64,000 bases of DNA from Candidatus Sumerlaeia bacterium. Lineage in GTDB: Bacteria; Sumerlaeota; Sumerlaeia; SLMS01; JAHLLQ01. Where the stretch lies: NCBI GenBank assembly GCA_019634695.1, contig JAHCAW010000013.1:1-64000 (forward strand). The letters run 5' to 3'. Positions 33,067-41,176 of this stretch are shown here, piece after piece; within the stretch, counting starts at the first letter, position 1, and each line of letters begins with the position of its first letter. Made by a program: the position numbers and the translations under genes. The notes below the pieces were generated by a model, which did no database searches, was not told the origin of the DNA, and worked only from the letters and a program-made list of their open reading frames with translations.

Positions 33067-35265
33067 ATGATGCGCCCGCTCGATGAACCAGTCACCTCCG
33101 ATGCGTCGCCGTCCCATGCGGGTGAATGGTTCGTCCGTCGGCTGATCGGCCGATTCGTAGCGTTGGTTGCGGTCGGCGCGGTGCTCTTCCTCTACTACTG
33201 CTGGCGAGCGAAGCCGACCGTCAGCATCGACTCGATGATCTACCTCGCCCTACCGTTTCTGGACCCTTTCCATCCGCACCATCTGTTCTGGGCGCCACTG
33301 CTCTTCGCCGGCCGTGCCGTTGTCGCACGCCTGTTGCCCGAGTTGGGTCCGATCGAATCCGGGCAGATGGTCTTGGCAGTGCTGACCGCAGTCGGCATGA
33401 TGGTGTTCGCCGTCATGCTGCATCGCCTGGCACGGATGCGTCTTGCGCCGGCGCTCCTGTGGGCACTCGTTCTGGGAACCAGCGGGACGATCACCTCCCT
33501 CGCGTCGGAGACGGAGGCGTACAACGGCGCGATGGCCTTCTATCTCGCGTCACTGGCGCTGCTGGCGCCGATCGAGGGTGCGTCGCGCGGGATTCAGCGC
33601 CTGCGCGTCGTGGCCTGCATGGCCGCGTTCTGCGCCGCGGTTCTTCTGCACCAGAAGTTCTGTCTCGGCGTCCTTCCCATCGCCTTGTGGTACTGGCGAA
33701 GTGAACCGCCATCGGGTCGGCGACGCGGCGCCGCCTTCGTCGCCGTCTCGGGCGCGCTCTGCCTTGTTGCCTATCTGATCGTGTGGCGGCTTGCCGCTCC
33801 GGACCGCGGACTTGTCGACTGGATGACACGCTACCACGGCGAGTTTACCGGCATCTTCGGGCTCGTGCAGAACTTCGTTTCGTGGGAGGGCATTCGTCTG
33901 CTCGCCGACAACTTCGGCAGCGCACTCGTCTACTACCCCGCGCATCACTACCGCATCCCGCTTGCCGTCACGATTTCGCTGCTGGCGCTCACATACCTCG
34001 GCGCCATCGCCGGCATCCTGCGCCGCGATTCCTTCGCCACCCTGGCTGGGGTTTGGTTCCTTCTCTTCGAGACGTTTCTCTGGTGGTGGGCGCCCTCGCT
34101 CCGCCAGATGCAGTCGCTCTCCTTCCCGCCCGCGCTGATGGTCTGGGTCTGGTGGATCGAGCAGGGGCGTCTTGCCCTGGGGGCGCGACTGGGCGAGCGG
34201 CGCGCGGCGGCCGCCGCCATTCTGCTGCCCGCCGCCCTCGCGCTCTTCCTGGTCGTTGGCAACCGCGACATCCGCGACCGCGTCATCCATGTGCGTTCGA
34301 TGGACGAAGCGCGTTGGTTCTTCTACACACAGGACGCCCGACCCGACGACGAATCGTTTCAGCTCCTCATGTACGAGTACTCGCACACGCTCAGCTATCA
34401 GATCGCGCTGGGTTGGAACGCCCGCCACCGCGTCACGATGATATCGGACAAGCCTGGCAGCATACCGGAGGCGGCCGAACGCCTGACGGACCACCTGCGC
34501 CGCCCCGATGCACGCCTGTTCGTACACCAGTCCATCTCGATACTTGCCAACGGCGACGCGTGGCAACGACTCGTCGCCGACGTCGAACTCCGCAGCGGTC
34601 GCGCCATCTCGACGCAACCCGTTCGCCTCGTGATCGGTCCGGACGATCAAGTGCTCGGGTTCTGGTGGACACCGGATGGACCCACGCCCGGCGAAGGCCC
34701 CGTGCTCCCCTTCGACGAGGCCGTCATCCGCGCGCTGCTCGATAACGATGCCCCGCACGATGTCCACCTGCAGACATGGCGCGTGCTCGACGACGCCCTC
34801 GAACGCCTGGCACCGTTCGATGCCCAGCTTGCCTACGACCGTTGGCAAGTGATCGACTCCAACCACGTGGCACTCGAGGTCACGGACCCCGGACTGATCG
34901 CGGGCTTCACGACGGGAGACGACCCCTTCGTCGTGCTCGCACCCGTCGATCCTGCGGACGGCTTTACGCTGGCGCGGACACCGGTTGTCTCCTTCCAACT
35001 GCGACTCGATGGTGCCGAGCGATCCCCGGTGCCGCTCGAGCTCTACTGGCCCAACCGCACCGGCCGCTTTCTCCCCAGCATCCGCGCCCGGATGCCTGTC
35101 GTCGCCGATGGCAGCTTCCAGACGGTCGCCCGCGACTTCTCCCGCCAGCCCCAATGGGCGCTGCGTGACCAGACCTTCGACCGCCTGCGGCTCGATCTTG
35201 GTGACGAACCCGGAGTACGCTTTACGCTCGAGGGCCTGCGTGCCGGCGGGGTGCCGCGGCCCTGA
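33067..35265 (+). CDS. Large polytopic membrane protein, GT-C-like, unknown
   Basis: A 732-residue protein with about 11 transmembrane segments (about residues 30-400) and a C-terminal soluble region (about 405-732). A first-loop segment KPTVSIDSMIYLALPFLDPFHPHHLFWAPL and SETEAYNGAMAFYLASLALL resemble the layout of GT-C enzymes or bacterial TMEM260-like (DUF2723) mannosyltransferases, but this is not certain. ATG 33067 is the first of two adjacent Met codons and starts the conserved-looking sequence; the longer upstream frame overlaps the opposite gene. Its size, divergent position and two-part architecture mirror the gene at 30524-32929. Confidence 0.72.
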   Translation: MMRPLDEPVTSDASPSHAGEWFVRRLIGRFVALVAVGAVLFLYYCWRAKPTVSIDSMIYLALPFLDPFHPHHLFWAPLLFAGRAVVARLLPELGPIESGQMVLAVLTAVGMMVFAVMLHRLARMRLAPALLWALVLGTSGTITSLASETEAYNGAMAFYLASLALLAPIEGASRGIQRLRVVACMAAFCAAVLLHQKFCLGVLPIALWYWRSEPPSGRRRGAAFVAVSGALCLVAYLIVWRLAAPDRGLVDWMTRYHGEFTGIFGLVQNFVSWEGIRLLADNFGSALVYYPAHHYRIPLAVTISLLALTYLGAIAGILRRDSFATLAGVWFLLFETFLWWWAPSLRQMQSLSFPPALMVWVWWIEQGRLALGARLGERRAAAAAILLPAALALFLVVGNRDIRDRVIHVRSMDEARWFFYTQDARPDDESFQLLMYEYSHTLSYQIALGWNARHRVTMISDKPGSIPEAAERLTDHLRRPDARLFVHQSISILANGDAWQRLVADVELRSGRAISTQPVRLVIGPDDQVLGFWWTPDGPTPGEGPVLPFDEAVIRALLDNDAPHDVHLQTWRVLDDALERLAPFDAQLAYDRWQVIDSNHVALEVTDPGLIAGFTTGDDPFVVLAPVDPADGFTLARTPVVSFQLRLDGAERSPVPLELYWPNRTGRFLPSIRARMPVVADGSFQTVARDFSRQPQWALRDQTFDRLRLDLGDEPGVRFTLEGLRAGGVPRP

Positions 35266-35311
35266 GGCGGCCCGGGATGTCCGATGCCCCTTGCCCCCGC
35301 CTTCGGGCCCT

Positions 35312-35323
35312 GCAAGCGCTTAC
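35312..35323. promoter_or_regulatory. 12-bp near-perfect palindrome of LacI-operator type
   Basis: GCAAGCGCTTAC differs from the perfect palindrome at 19868-19879 at one base and shares the central AAGCGCTT typical of LacI-family operators. It lies 25 bases before the ATG of the glycoside hydrolase lipoprotein gene. No other intergenic copy was found in the window by eye; similar strings at about 27034 and 30452 are inside coding sequence. Confidence 0.5.
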
Positions 35324-35348
35324 GGCATCGCCCGGGAGGAAGCACCCT

Positions 35349-37940
35349 ATGAACGCCCAACCCTTTCGTTTGCTCGTCCTGCTCGTCGCCTTGGCCGGAC
35401 CGATGCTCTCCTGCGCCACCCGTCACGGCGCTTCCGAGGCCCGCGTCCAGACCAAGCCCGTCGTCCTCAAGCAACCCGCCGAATCCCTGACACCCGCCCA
35501 ACGCCATGCCCAGGCCTTCTATGCCCTGAACGGCACCAAGATCTTCCACATACCGGAATCCCTCGACGGGCTCGTCCAGCAGCGTTTCGATTGGATGCGC
35601 GACCTGGGCGTCGGCTGGGATCGCATCGACTTGTGGTGGGGCACGGTCGAGCCGCAGCGCGGCACCTGGAACTTCGCATGGCCCGACCGCGTGTTCGACG
35701 AATACGAGCGCCATGGTGTGCAGTGGTACCCGATTCTATGCTACGGCTCGGCCTGGTGGGACGGGCGCACCGGACCGCAGAACGAGGAGGAGTTTGCGCA
35801 GTTCGCCGAGTACGTACGCCGCGCGGTCGGGCGCTACAAGGGTCGCGCGCCGGTGTGGTCGCTGTGGAACGAGCCGAACATCCCGACGTTCTGGAGCCCG
35901 GAGCCGAACCCGGACCACTACACCGAACTGGTGAAGCAATCCTATCGCGCGCTCAAGCAGGCAGACCCCGACGCGCGCATGGCCGCGATGGTGCTCGCGC
36001 CCCTCGGCGCCTGGGATCGCAAGTTCACCGAACGCGCCTACCAGCAGGGCATCAAGGACCACTTCGACATCTTCGACTATCACTACTACCGCAGCCATCC
36101 GCCCGAGCGCGAAGTGCCCGCCGAGATCGCCGAGATTCGCGCCGTCATGGCACGCTATGGCGACGACAAACCGATCTGGATCAGCGAGTCCGGCGTCTCG
36201 ACGATCAACGTCGGTGAGGAACGTCAGGCCGCCTATGTCGCGCGCAACCACCTGCTCGCCCTCGCACTCGGCATTGAGCGCTTCTTCTACTTCGATCTGC
36301 AGAACTGGTACGACGACCGCCCGCACGAGTGGGACAGCGAGCTGGGCCTTGTCACCGCGGCCGGCAAACCCAAGCCCTCCTATCACGCCTATCGCACGCT
36401 CGTCGCCCAGACCGAGCACCTGGACGTCGTCGGGCGCTGCACGGGCCTCGGCGAGGACATCGAGGGCGTCCTGCTGCGCGACCCCGCCACGCACGAGTTT
36501 CGCCTCGCCGTCTGGCAGACGAAGGACCATGCATTCCGCACCGTCGAGATCGCGTGCGATGCGCGCGGCGTGCGCATCGTCCCCACGATGGGCGAGCCAC
36601 GCACCCTGCCCGACGCCGAAGCCCCGCGCGTCGTGACGCTCGAGGTCACGATGCACCCCGTCTTCGTCCACGGCGTCGATCCGATGGTGTACCTGCCGCT
36701 GGCGGGCGTGGAGCTCGCGCCCGCGCACACGATCCTCGCCGTCGGCGAGCACGCGCCGCTGGCCGTCGAGCTGCATCCCTTCCTCGAGAATCCGGTCGTT
36801 CGCGTGCTCTCGTCCACGGCGCCGGTCGGCATTCAGTGGGACGCCGCCAACGGCATCGTGCATGGGCCGAGCGCGCGCCTGCTGACGAACATGGTGCTGA
36901 CCGGTCGCAAGACGATCGAAGCGCAACTGGAGGTCGAGTTCGGCCCGGCGAACGATCGGCGCACCGCCCGCCTGCGGCGCAGCGCCGTGCTGGAGATCGT
37001 GCCGCGCCTGACGCTGACGCTGCGTCCGTGGCTCGACGAGGGACGCCTCATGGCCGGCGTGCGCGTCGAGAATCGCACGGCCCATCCGGTTGCCGGGCCG
37101 GTGCGCCTCGTGCAGGTGCGCGACGGCAGGGCCGAGGTGCTGCACGAGGTCCCCGACGTGCAACTGGCCGCGCACGCGGTGCACACGCTCGACCTGCCGT
37201 TGGCGGCCGCGACACTCGAACAACTCGACGGCGTCGTGCATTGGCAGGCCGAGTTCGGGGGTGCCACCAGCAAGCCGTTCGGCGTCGTGCCGTCGCGCTA
37301 CTCGGAGACGGGCCCGGTGGTTGATGGAGTGCTCGACGAGTGGGGCGACCTGCCGGCGATGAGCAACGATCGCGTCGAGCAACTGACGCGCACCTCGGGC
37401 GTGTGGACACCCGACGTCGTCTCCGCACACGGCCGCGCATGGTTCACGCCGACAACGCTCTACTTCGCCGCCGACATCGTCGACAAGGACCCGATGCGCA
37501 ACGACAACACGCCGCACCAAATGTGGCGGGGCGACGCCGTGGAAGTCTACGTCGGCTTCGATGGCCCCAGCCGCCGCACCATCATCGACAAGTCGGTCGA
37601 GTTCCAGATCGGCTTTGCGGCGCGCACCAAGGACACCGGCCCCGTGGCGTTCTGGTTCCACGAGGACGCCGTACTGGAGGATGCGCGCGTGGCCGTGCGC
37701 CGCACGGAACGCGGCTACGCGCTCGAGGCGAGCGTGCCGCTCGCGGCGATCGGTCTGGATGCGATGGAGCTGAACGAGGGAATGCTGCTCGCTCTCGACT
37801 ACGCGGTCGACGACATCGACGACGGCGACTGGGCTCCGGCCGGCAACCTGCCCGGCCGTGCGATCCTGTGGAACGGCACGTCGATGAACTGGATCGATCC
37901 ATCCGGCTGGGGCATGACGGTGCTGCGACGGATGGACTGA
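35349..37940 (+). CDS. Lipoprotein glycoside hydrolase (clan A fold) with C-terminal CBM9-like domain
   Basis: An 863-residue exported lipoprotein. Signal peptide with lipobox MLSC, Cys22. The catalytic TIM barrel (about 55-380) resembles GH5/GH39-type clan-A retaining hydrolases: acid/base Glu175 in SLWNEPN and nucleophile Glu280 in IWISESGVST. Residues about 400-650 form beta domains. The C-terminal 200 residues (PVVDGVLDEWGDLP, TLYFAADIVDKDP, WRGDAVEVYVGFDG) are a CBM9-like sugar-binding domain. It is likely anchored at the cell surface for attack on a beta-linked polysaccharide. GGGAGGA precedes ATG 35349, and a LacI-type palindrome lies upstream, suggesting sugar-responsive control. Confidence 0.9.
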   Translation: MNAQPFRLLVLLVALAGPMLSCATRHGASEARVQTKPVVLKQPAESLTPAQRHAQAFYALNGTKIFHIPESLDGLVQQRFDWMRDLGVGWDRIDLWWGTVEPQRGTWNFAWPDRVFDEYERHGVQWYPILCYGSAWWDGRTGPQNEEEFAQFAEYVRRAVGRYKGRAPVWSLWNEPNIPTFWSPEPNPDHYTELVKQSYRALKQADPDARMAAMVLAPLGAWDRKFTERAYQQGIKDHFDIFDYHYYRSHPPEREVPAEIAEIRAVMARYGDDKPIWISESGVSTINVGEERQAAYVARNHLLALALGIERFFYFDLQNWYDDRPHEWDSELGLVTAAGKPKPSYHAYRTLVAQTEHLDVVGRCTGLGEDIEGVLLRDPATHEFRLAVWQTKDHAFRTVEIACDARGVRIVPTMGEPRTLPDAEAPRVVTLEVTMHPVFVHGVDPMVYLPLAGVELAPAHTILAVGEHAPLAVELHPFLENPVVRVLSSTAPVGIQWDAANGIVHGPSARLLTNMVLTGRKTIEAQLEVEFGPANDRRTARLRRSAVLEIVPRLTLTLRPWLDEGRLMAGVRVENRTAHPVAGPVRLVQVRDGRAEVLHEVPDVQLAAHAVHTLDLPLAAATLEQLDGVVHWQAEFGGATSKPFGVVPSRYSETGPVVDGVLDEWGDLPAMSNDRVEQLTRTSGVWTPDVVSAHGRAWFTPTTLYFAADIVDKDPMRNDNTPHQMWRGDAVEVYVGFDGPSRRTIIDKSVEFQIGFAARTKDTGPVAFWFHEDAVLEDARVAVRRTERGYALEASVPLAAIGLDAMELNEGMLLALDYAVDDIDDGDWAPAGNLPGRAILWNGTSMNWIDPSGWGMTVLRRMD

Positions 37941-37998
37941 TACAGCTTCGGGGAATTGATAACAGCGCCAACCCATCAAACTCCGCCGAACACGACGC

Positions 37999-38025
37999 GG
38001 CCCCCGGGGGAGGCATCCGGGGGCC
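37999..38025. terminator. G+C-rich hairpin between convergent genes
   Basis: A perfect 9-bp stem, GGCCCCCGG with CCGGGGGCC, closes a 9-base loop between the convergent stops at 37940 and 38059. It could terminate transcription from both sides; it has no U-tract, so factor-dependent or bidirectional hairpin termination is inferred. Confidence 0.55.
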
Positions 38026-38058
38026 CTGTCGCGCCGTGGGGGGGCGGGGGACAGAAGG

Positions 38059-39372
38059 TCAGCGATACACCGTCCAGTCGGCGACCGCGCTGGAACCACT
38101 CGACAACGTGATGTCGTCGATCAGGTACGTGGCAACGTTGCCGTCGGTCTCGCCGCGATAGCAGAATCGGAAGAGCCCCGGCGTGCCGGTGTAGTTGATG
38201 GGCAACGAGTCCGGATTGCTCGAGCCCGGCGTGCCACCGGAGAGGATCTCTCCGGTCGCCGTGTTGGCCGTGAAGTCGATGGCCAGGCGCACGCGCAGCC
38301 ACTCGCCCGAGGTGCCCGTGCCGACGGTTCCCAGCGTCGCCGAGGCCGTCGTGCCGCCGGTCGGCCCGATCACGATCAGGTTCACGTTGGCGATTCCGGC
38401 GCCGGTGCCCGCGAACTCGATGCCCCAGGCGTTGGCGAACCCGCCCGAGCCGGTCGTGTCGTGCTGGATTGTCACGCGGGGCTTCGTGTCGGAGACGCCC
38501 GAAGGCATGTCGGACTCGAGGTAGACCCAGAAGCTCCACTCGTAGTTGGCGGTGCCGCCCGAGTCCACCGTCGGACTGTACCAGCGTTGCTGTCCCGTCG
38601 AGACCTCGTCGATGACGCGCAGCCACTGCGTCGAGCTGCCGCGCGGCGTCACCGCGCCCTGCACGTCGTTGACCGCGCGGATGGTGAAGTCCGGCTCCGC
38701 GCCGACGGCGAACCATCCCGCGGCGGCATCGCCCAGACTGGAGCCGAGCTGCGCGCCCTCGAAGGTCTGCGTGCCGCCCGGCCATGCGATGGCGTTGGCC
38801 TCCGGCGTGCCGCCGACGTTGTCGGGAAACGCGGGCGGCGCGATCGACGGTGTGGCATCGATGTACCATGCCGCGGGTCCGGCGCCGCTGCCGCGCCACG
38901 CGATCGTCGTTCCGCTCGGGGGCGCCGCAACATGCGCCCCGTGCGAGGGCCACTTGCCGGCCGTCGTCGCCTCCGGCACCCGGCCGACCGCCGAAGTCGT
39001 CCCCCACTTCAACCCGTGGATGATGTTGTTGCCGTCCTCGAAGCTCGAGTTCGCGTAGAGCCACAGGTCCGACGACGCGACGCCCAGCGGCTCGATGGAG
39101 TTCACCTCGAAGACCTTCGCCTCGCCCGGAGTCCACGACGTGCCCGACCCGATCGTCGTGCTGTACTGGAACTGGTGGCAGAAGTGCAGCGTGCCGGCCA
39201 GCGTCACCGACGAGGCGCCGGTGTTGGTGACCTCGATGCGTTGGGGCGAACCGTGAACGTCCACCTCGGTGATGCGCAAGTCGGTGACGTCGGCCTGCGC
39301 GCCGGCGGCGAGCAGCAGACCTCCAAGGGCCAGAGCGGTTTCGCGTCTCCAACCGAATCGATGATGCGTCAT
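38059..39372 (-). CDS. Secreted protein with lamin-tail-like N-terminal domain
   Basis: A 437-residue exported protein of unknown function. A signal peptide (about 1-27, ending GAQA) is followed by a domain that reads VTDLRITEVDVHGSPQRIEV and continues with NTGASSVTLAGTL, the strand pattern of lamin-tail domains found in secreted bacterial proteins. The C-terminal half (about 215-437) is a beta-rich jelly-roll, with WVYLESDMPS and FRFCYRGETDGNVATYLIDDITL, similar to concanavalin-like domains. It ends WTVYR; no PEP-CTERM or LPXTG sorting motif is seen. GAGGAG lies 7 bases before ATG 39372. Although an open frame continues upstream through argG, codon pattern and the signal peptide mark this start. 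Confidence 0.85.
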   Translation of the reverse strand: MTHHRFGWRRETALALGGLLLAAGAQADVTDLRITEVDVHGSPQRIEVTNTGASSVTLAGTLHFCHQFQYSTTIGSGTSWTPGEAKVFEVNSIEPLGVASSDLWLYANSSFEDGNNIIHGLKWGTTSAVGRVPEATTAGKWPSHGAHVAAPPSGTTIAWRGSGAGPAAWYIDATPSIAPPAFPDNVGGTPEANAIAWPGGTQTFEGAQLGSSLGDAAAGWFAVGAEPDFTIRAVNDVQGAVTPRGSSTQWLRVIDEVSTGQQRWYSPTVDSGGTANYEWSFWVYLESDMPSGVSDTKPRVTIQHDTTGSGGFANAWGIEFAGTGAGIANVNLIVIGPTGGTTASATLGTVGTGTSGEWLRVRLAIDFTANTATGEILSGGTPGSSNPDSLPINYTGTPGLFRFCYRGETDGNVATYLIDDITLSSGSSAVADWTVYR

Positions 39373-39508
39373 GTCGGTGCTCCTCGGCGGGGGAGCATCC
39401 GGCTCCGCCGCTCCGTTGGGATGACGGCACCATGACACGACGGGGCCTGCCTGTCTGTCCGCCGGCGGACGCGCGGGCCGTCCGCCAGCGGACAACTGGA
39501 AACAAGCC

Positions 39509-39534
39509 GGCCCCGGCGGTTGCCCGCCGGGGCC
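39509..39534 (-). terminator. Hairpin downstream of argG
   Basis: A perfect 11-bp stem, GGCCCCGGCGG with CCGCCGGGGCC, around a 4-base loop lies 30 bases after the argG stop on the minus strand. It is a plausible terminator for argG. A second palindromic stretch (GTCCGCCGGCGGAC and a near copy) lies just beyond, at about 39458-39494. Confidence 0.6.
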
Positions 39535-39563
39535 GAAGAGTACGTCGAGCTTGCAGGTCGCCG

Positions 39564-40937
39564 TCAGACGATCCCGCGCTTCTTGCGGCGCGAGTGCACC
39601 AGCAGCGGCATGCCGTAGATGCGGATGAAGCCCTCGGCCTTGCTGTGGTCGAACTCGTCGTCGGCCTCGTAGGTCGCCAGCTTGCGGTCGTACAGCGAGT
39701 TCGGGCACTTGCGCGCGATCGGCCGCGCCGCGCCCTTGAACAGCCGCAGCTTCACCTCGCCCGTCACCACGTAATTCGAGCGCTCGATGAAGTCCTGCAG
39801 CGCCTCGCGCAGCGGCGAGAACCAGAAGCCGTTGTAGATCAGGTCGATGAACTTCAGGTCCACGATCTCCTTGAAGCGCTGGGTTTCCTTGTCGAGTGCC
39901 AGTGCCTCGAGTTCGCGGTGCGCCGCCACGAGCATCGTCGCCGCCGGGGCCTCGTACACCTCGCGGCTCTTGATGCCCACCAGGCGGTTCTCGATCATGT
40001 CGATCCGCCCGACGCCGTGCCGGTTGCCGATTTCGGTCAGCTTCTCGATGATCGCGCGCGTCTTCATCTTCTTGCCGTTGAGCGACTCGGGCTTGCCGTG
40101 ACGGAAGCCGATCGTGACGTCCTCGGGCTCGTTCGGGGCGACCAGCGGGTTCTTCGTGTCCTGGAAGGCTTCCTCGGGCGCCACGTGCCAGGGGTCCTCG
40201 AGCTCGCCGCACTCGGTCGCGCAGCCGTACAGGTTCTTGTCGATCGAGAAGGGCTTCTCGCGCGAGATCGGCAGGTAGATGCCGCGCGCCTCGGCATAGG
40301 CGAACTCGTCGTCGCGGCTGCGCATTTCCCACTCGCGCAGCGGGGCGATCACGCGCAGCTCGGGCGCCAGCGCCATGAACGTGAACTCGAAGCGGCACTG
40401 GTCGTTGCCCTTGCCCGTGCAGCCGTGCGCCAGCGCGTCGCAGCCCTCCTGCTTCGCCACGTCCACCATGTGCTTGGCAATCAGCGGCCGCCCCAGCGAC
40501 GTGTGCATCGGGTAGCGACCCTCGTACAGCGCGTTCGCCATGATCGCCGGAACGATGTAGTCCTCGACGAACTCGTCGCGCACGTCGTGGATGATGCACT
40601 TCAGCGCCCCGGTGTCCTTGGCCTTCTTCTTCAGGGCGGGCATGTCGCCGCCCTGGCCCAGGTCGCTCGAGTACGCCACCACCTCGCAGCCGTAGTTCTC
40701 GATCAGCCACGGGATCATCACGGAGGTGTCGAGCCCGCCGCTGTAGGCCACGAGCACGCGCTTGACGCCACGCCGGCGGGGCTCGATGTCGGCCTGCGCC
40801 GGACGCTTCAGCGTCAACTTGTGGGACTGCCCGCCCGGTTCGTACGTCGCCTTCGGGGGCACATCCTTTGCCCGCGGCTTCTTCGTGCCGTTTGCCTTGC
40901 CGTTGCCTGTCGTCTTCTTTGCCGGAGCCTTCGCCAT
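39564..40937 (-). CDS. argG: Argininosuccinate synthase with basic N-terminal extension
   Basis: A 457-residue enzyme joining citrulline and aspartate with ATP, the seventh step of arginine synthesis. The PP-loop is AYSGGLDTSV (about 76-85). Other family segments are HGCTGKGNDQCRFE, GRIDMIENRLVGIKSRE, EAPAATMLVAAHRELE and FHRVS-region equivalents near the end. Bacterial ArgG usually begins a few residues before the PP-loop and has about 400 residues; here some 55-60 extra residues rich in Lys, Ala, Pro and Thr (MAKAPAKKTTGNGKANGTKK) precede it. No other arginine genes are nearby. A candidate operator palindrome lies 22 bases upstream and a hairpin follows the stop. Confidence 0.97.
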   Translation of the reverse strand: MAKAPAKKTTGNGKANGTKKPRAKDVPPKATYEPGGQSHKLTLKRPAQADIEPRRRGVKRVLVAYSGGLDTSVMIPWLIENYGCEVVAYSSDLGQGGDMPALKKKAKDTGALKCIIHDVRDEFVEDYIVPAIMANALYEGRYPMHTSLGRPLIAKHMVDVAKQEGCDALAHGCTGKGNDQCRFEFTFMALAPELRVIAPLREWEMRSRDDEFAYAEARGIYLPISREKPFSIDKNLYGCATECGELEDPWHVAPEEAFQDTKNPLVAPNEPEDVTIGFRHGKPESLNGKKMKTRAIIEKLTEIGNRHGVGRIDMIENRLVGIKSREVYEAPAATMLVAAHRELEALALDKETQRFKEIVDLKFIDLIYNGFWFSPLREALQDFIERSNYVVTGEVKLRLFKGAARPIARKCPNSLYDRKLATYEADDEFDHSKAEGFIRIYGMPLLVHSRRKKRGIV

Positions 40938-40959
40938 GGAACGCCTTACCTCGCGTCGC

Positions 40960-40979
40960 GGAATGACCGGGAGCATTCC
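40960..40979. promoter_or_regulatory. Interrupted palindrome upstream of argG
   Basis: GGAATG and CATTCC face each other across 8 bases, 22 bases before the argG start. It is a candidate operator, but it does not match the canonical ARG box closely, so the cognate regulator is unknown. Confidence 0.35.
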
Positions 40980-41176
40980 GAGCCCACGGGCCCCCGTATC
41001 AAGGCAAAATCCCCCCTTTCCCTCAGAAGCCTCGAAAAACGCCTGAGTTGCCCGGGCTCCGGCCAGACACCGCCCGCGCCACCCCTTGGCGTCGTGCAGG
41101 CCGGTGCACCTTGCCCTTGCCGGGGCCCCGTCCGGGTGGTCCAGTCCCGCCGCGCCCGACGCCGGACTGCTGCCCC

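Noticed and set aside
38059-40710. 883-codon frame joining the secreted protein to the argG region
   Set aside because: The upper part is an off-frame shadow of argG on the same strand; the signal peptide and RBS at 39372 mark the true start.
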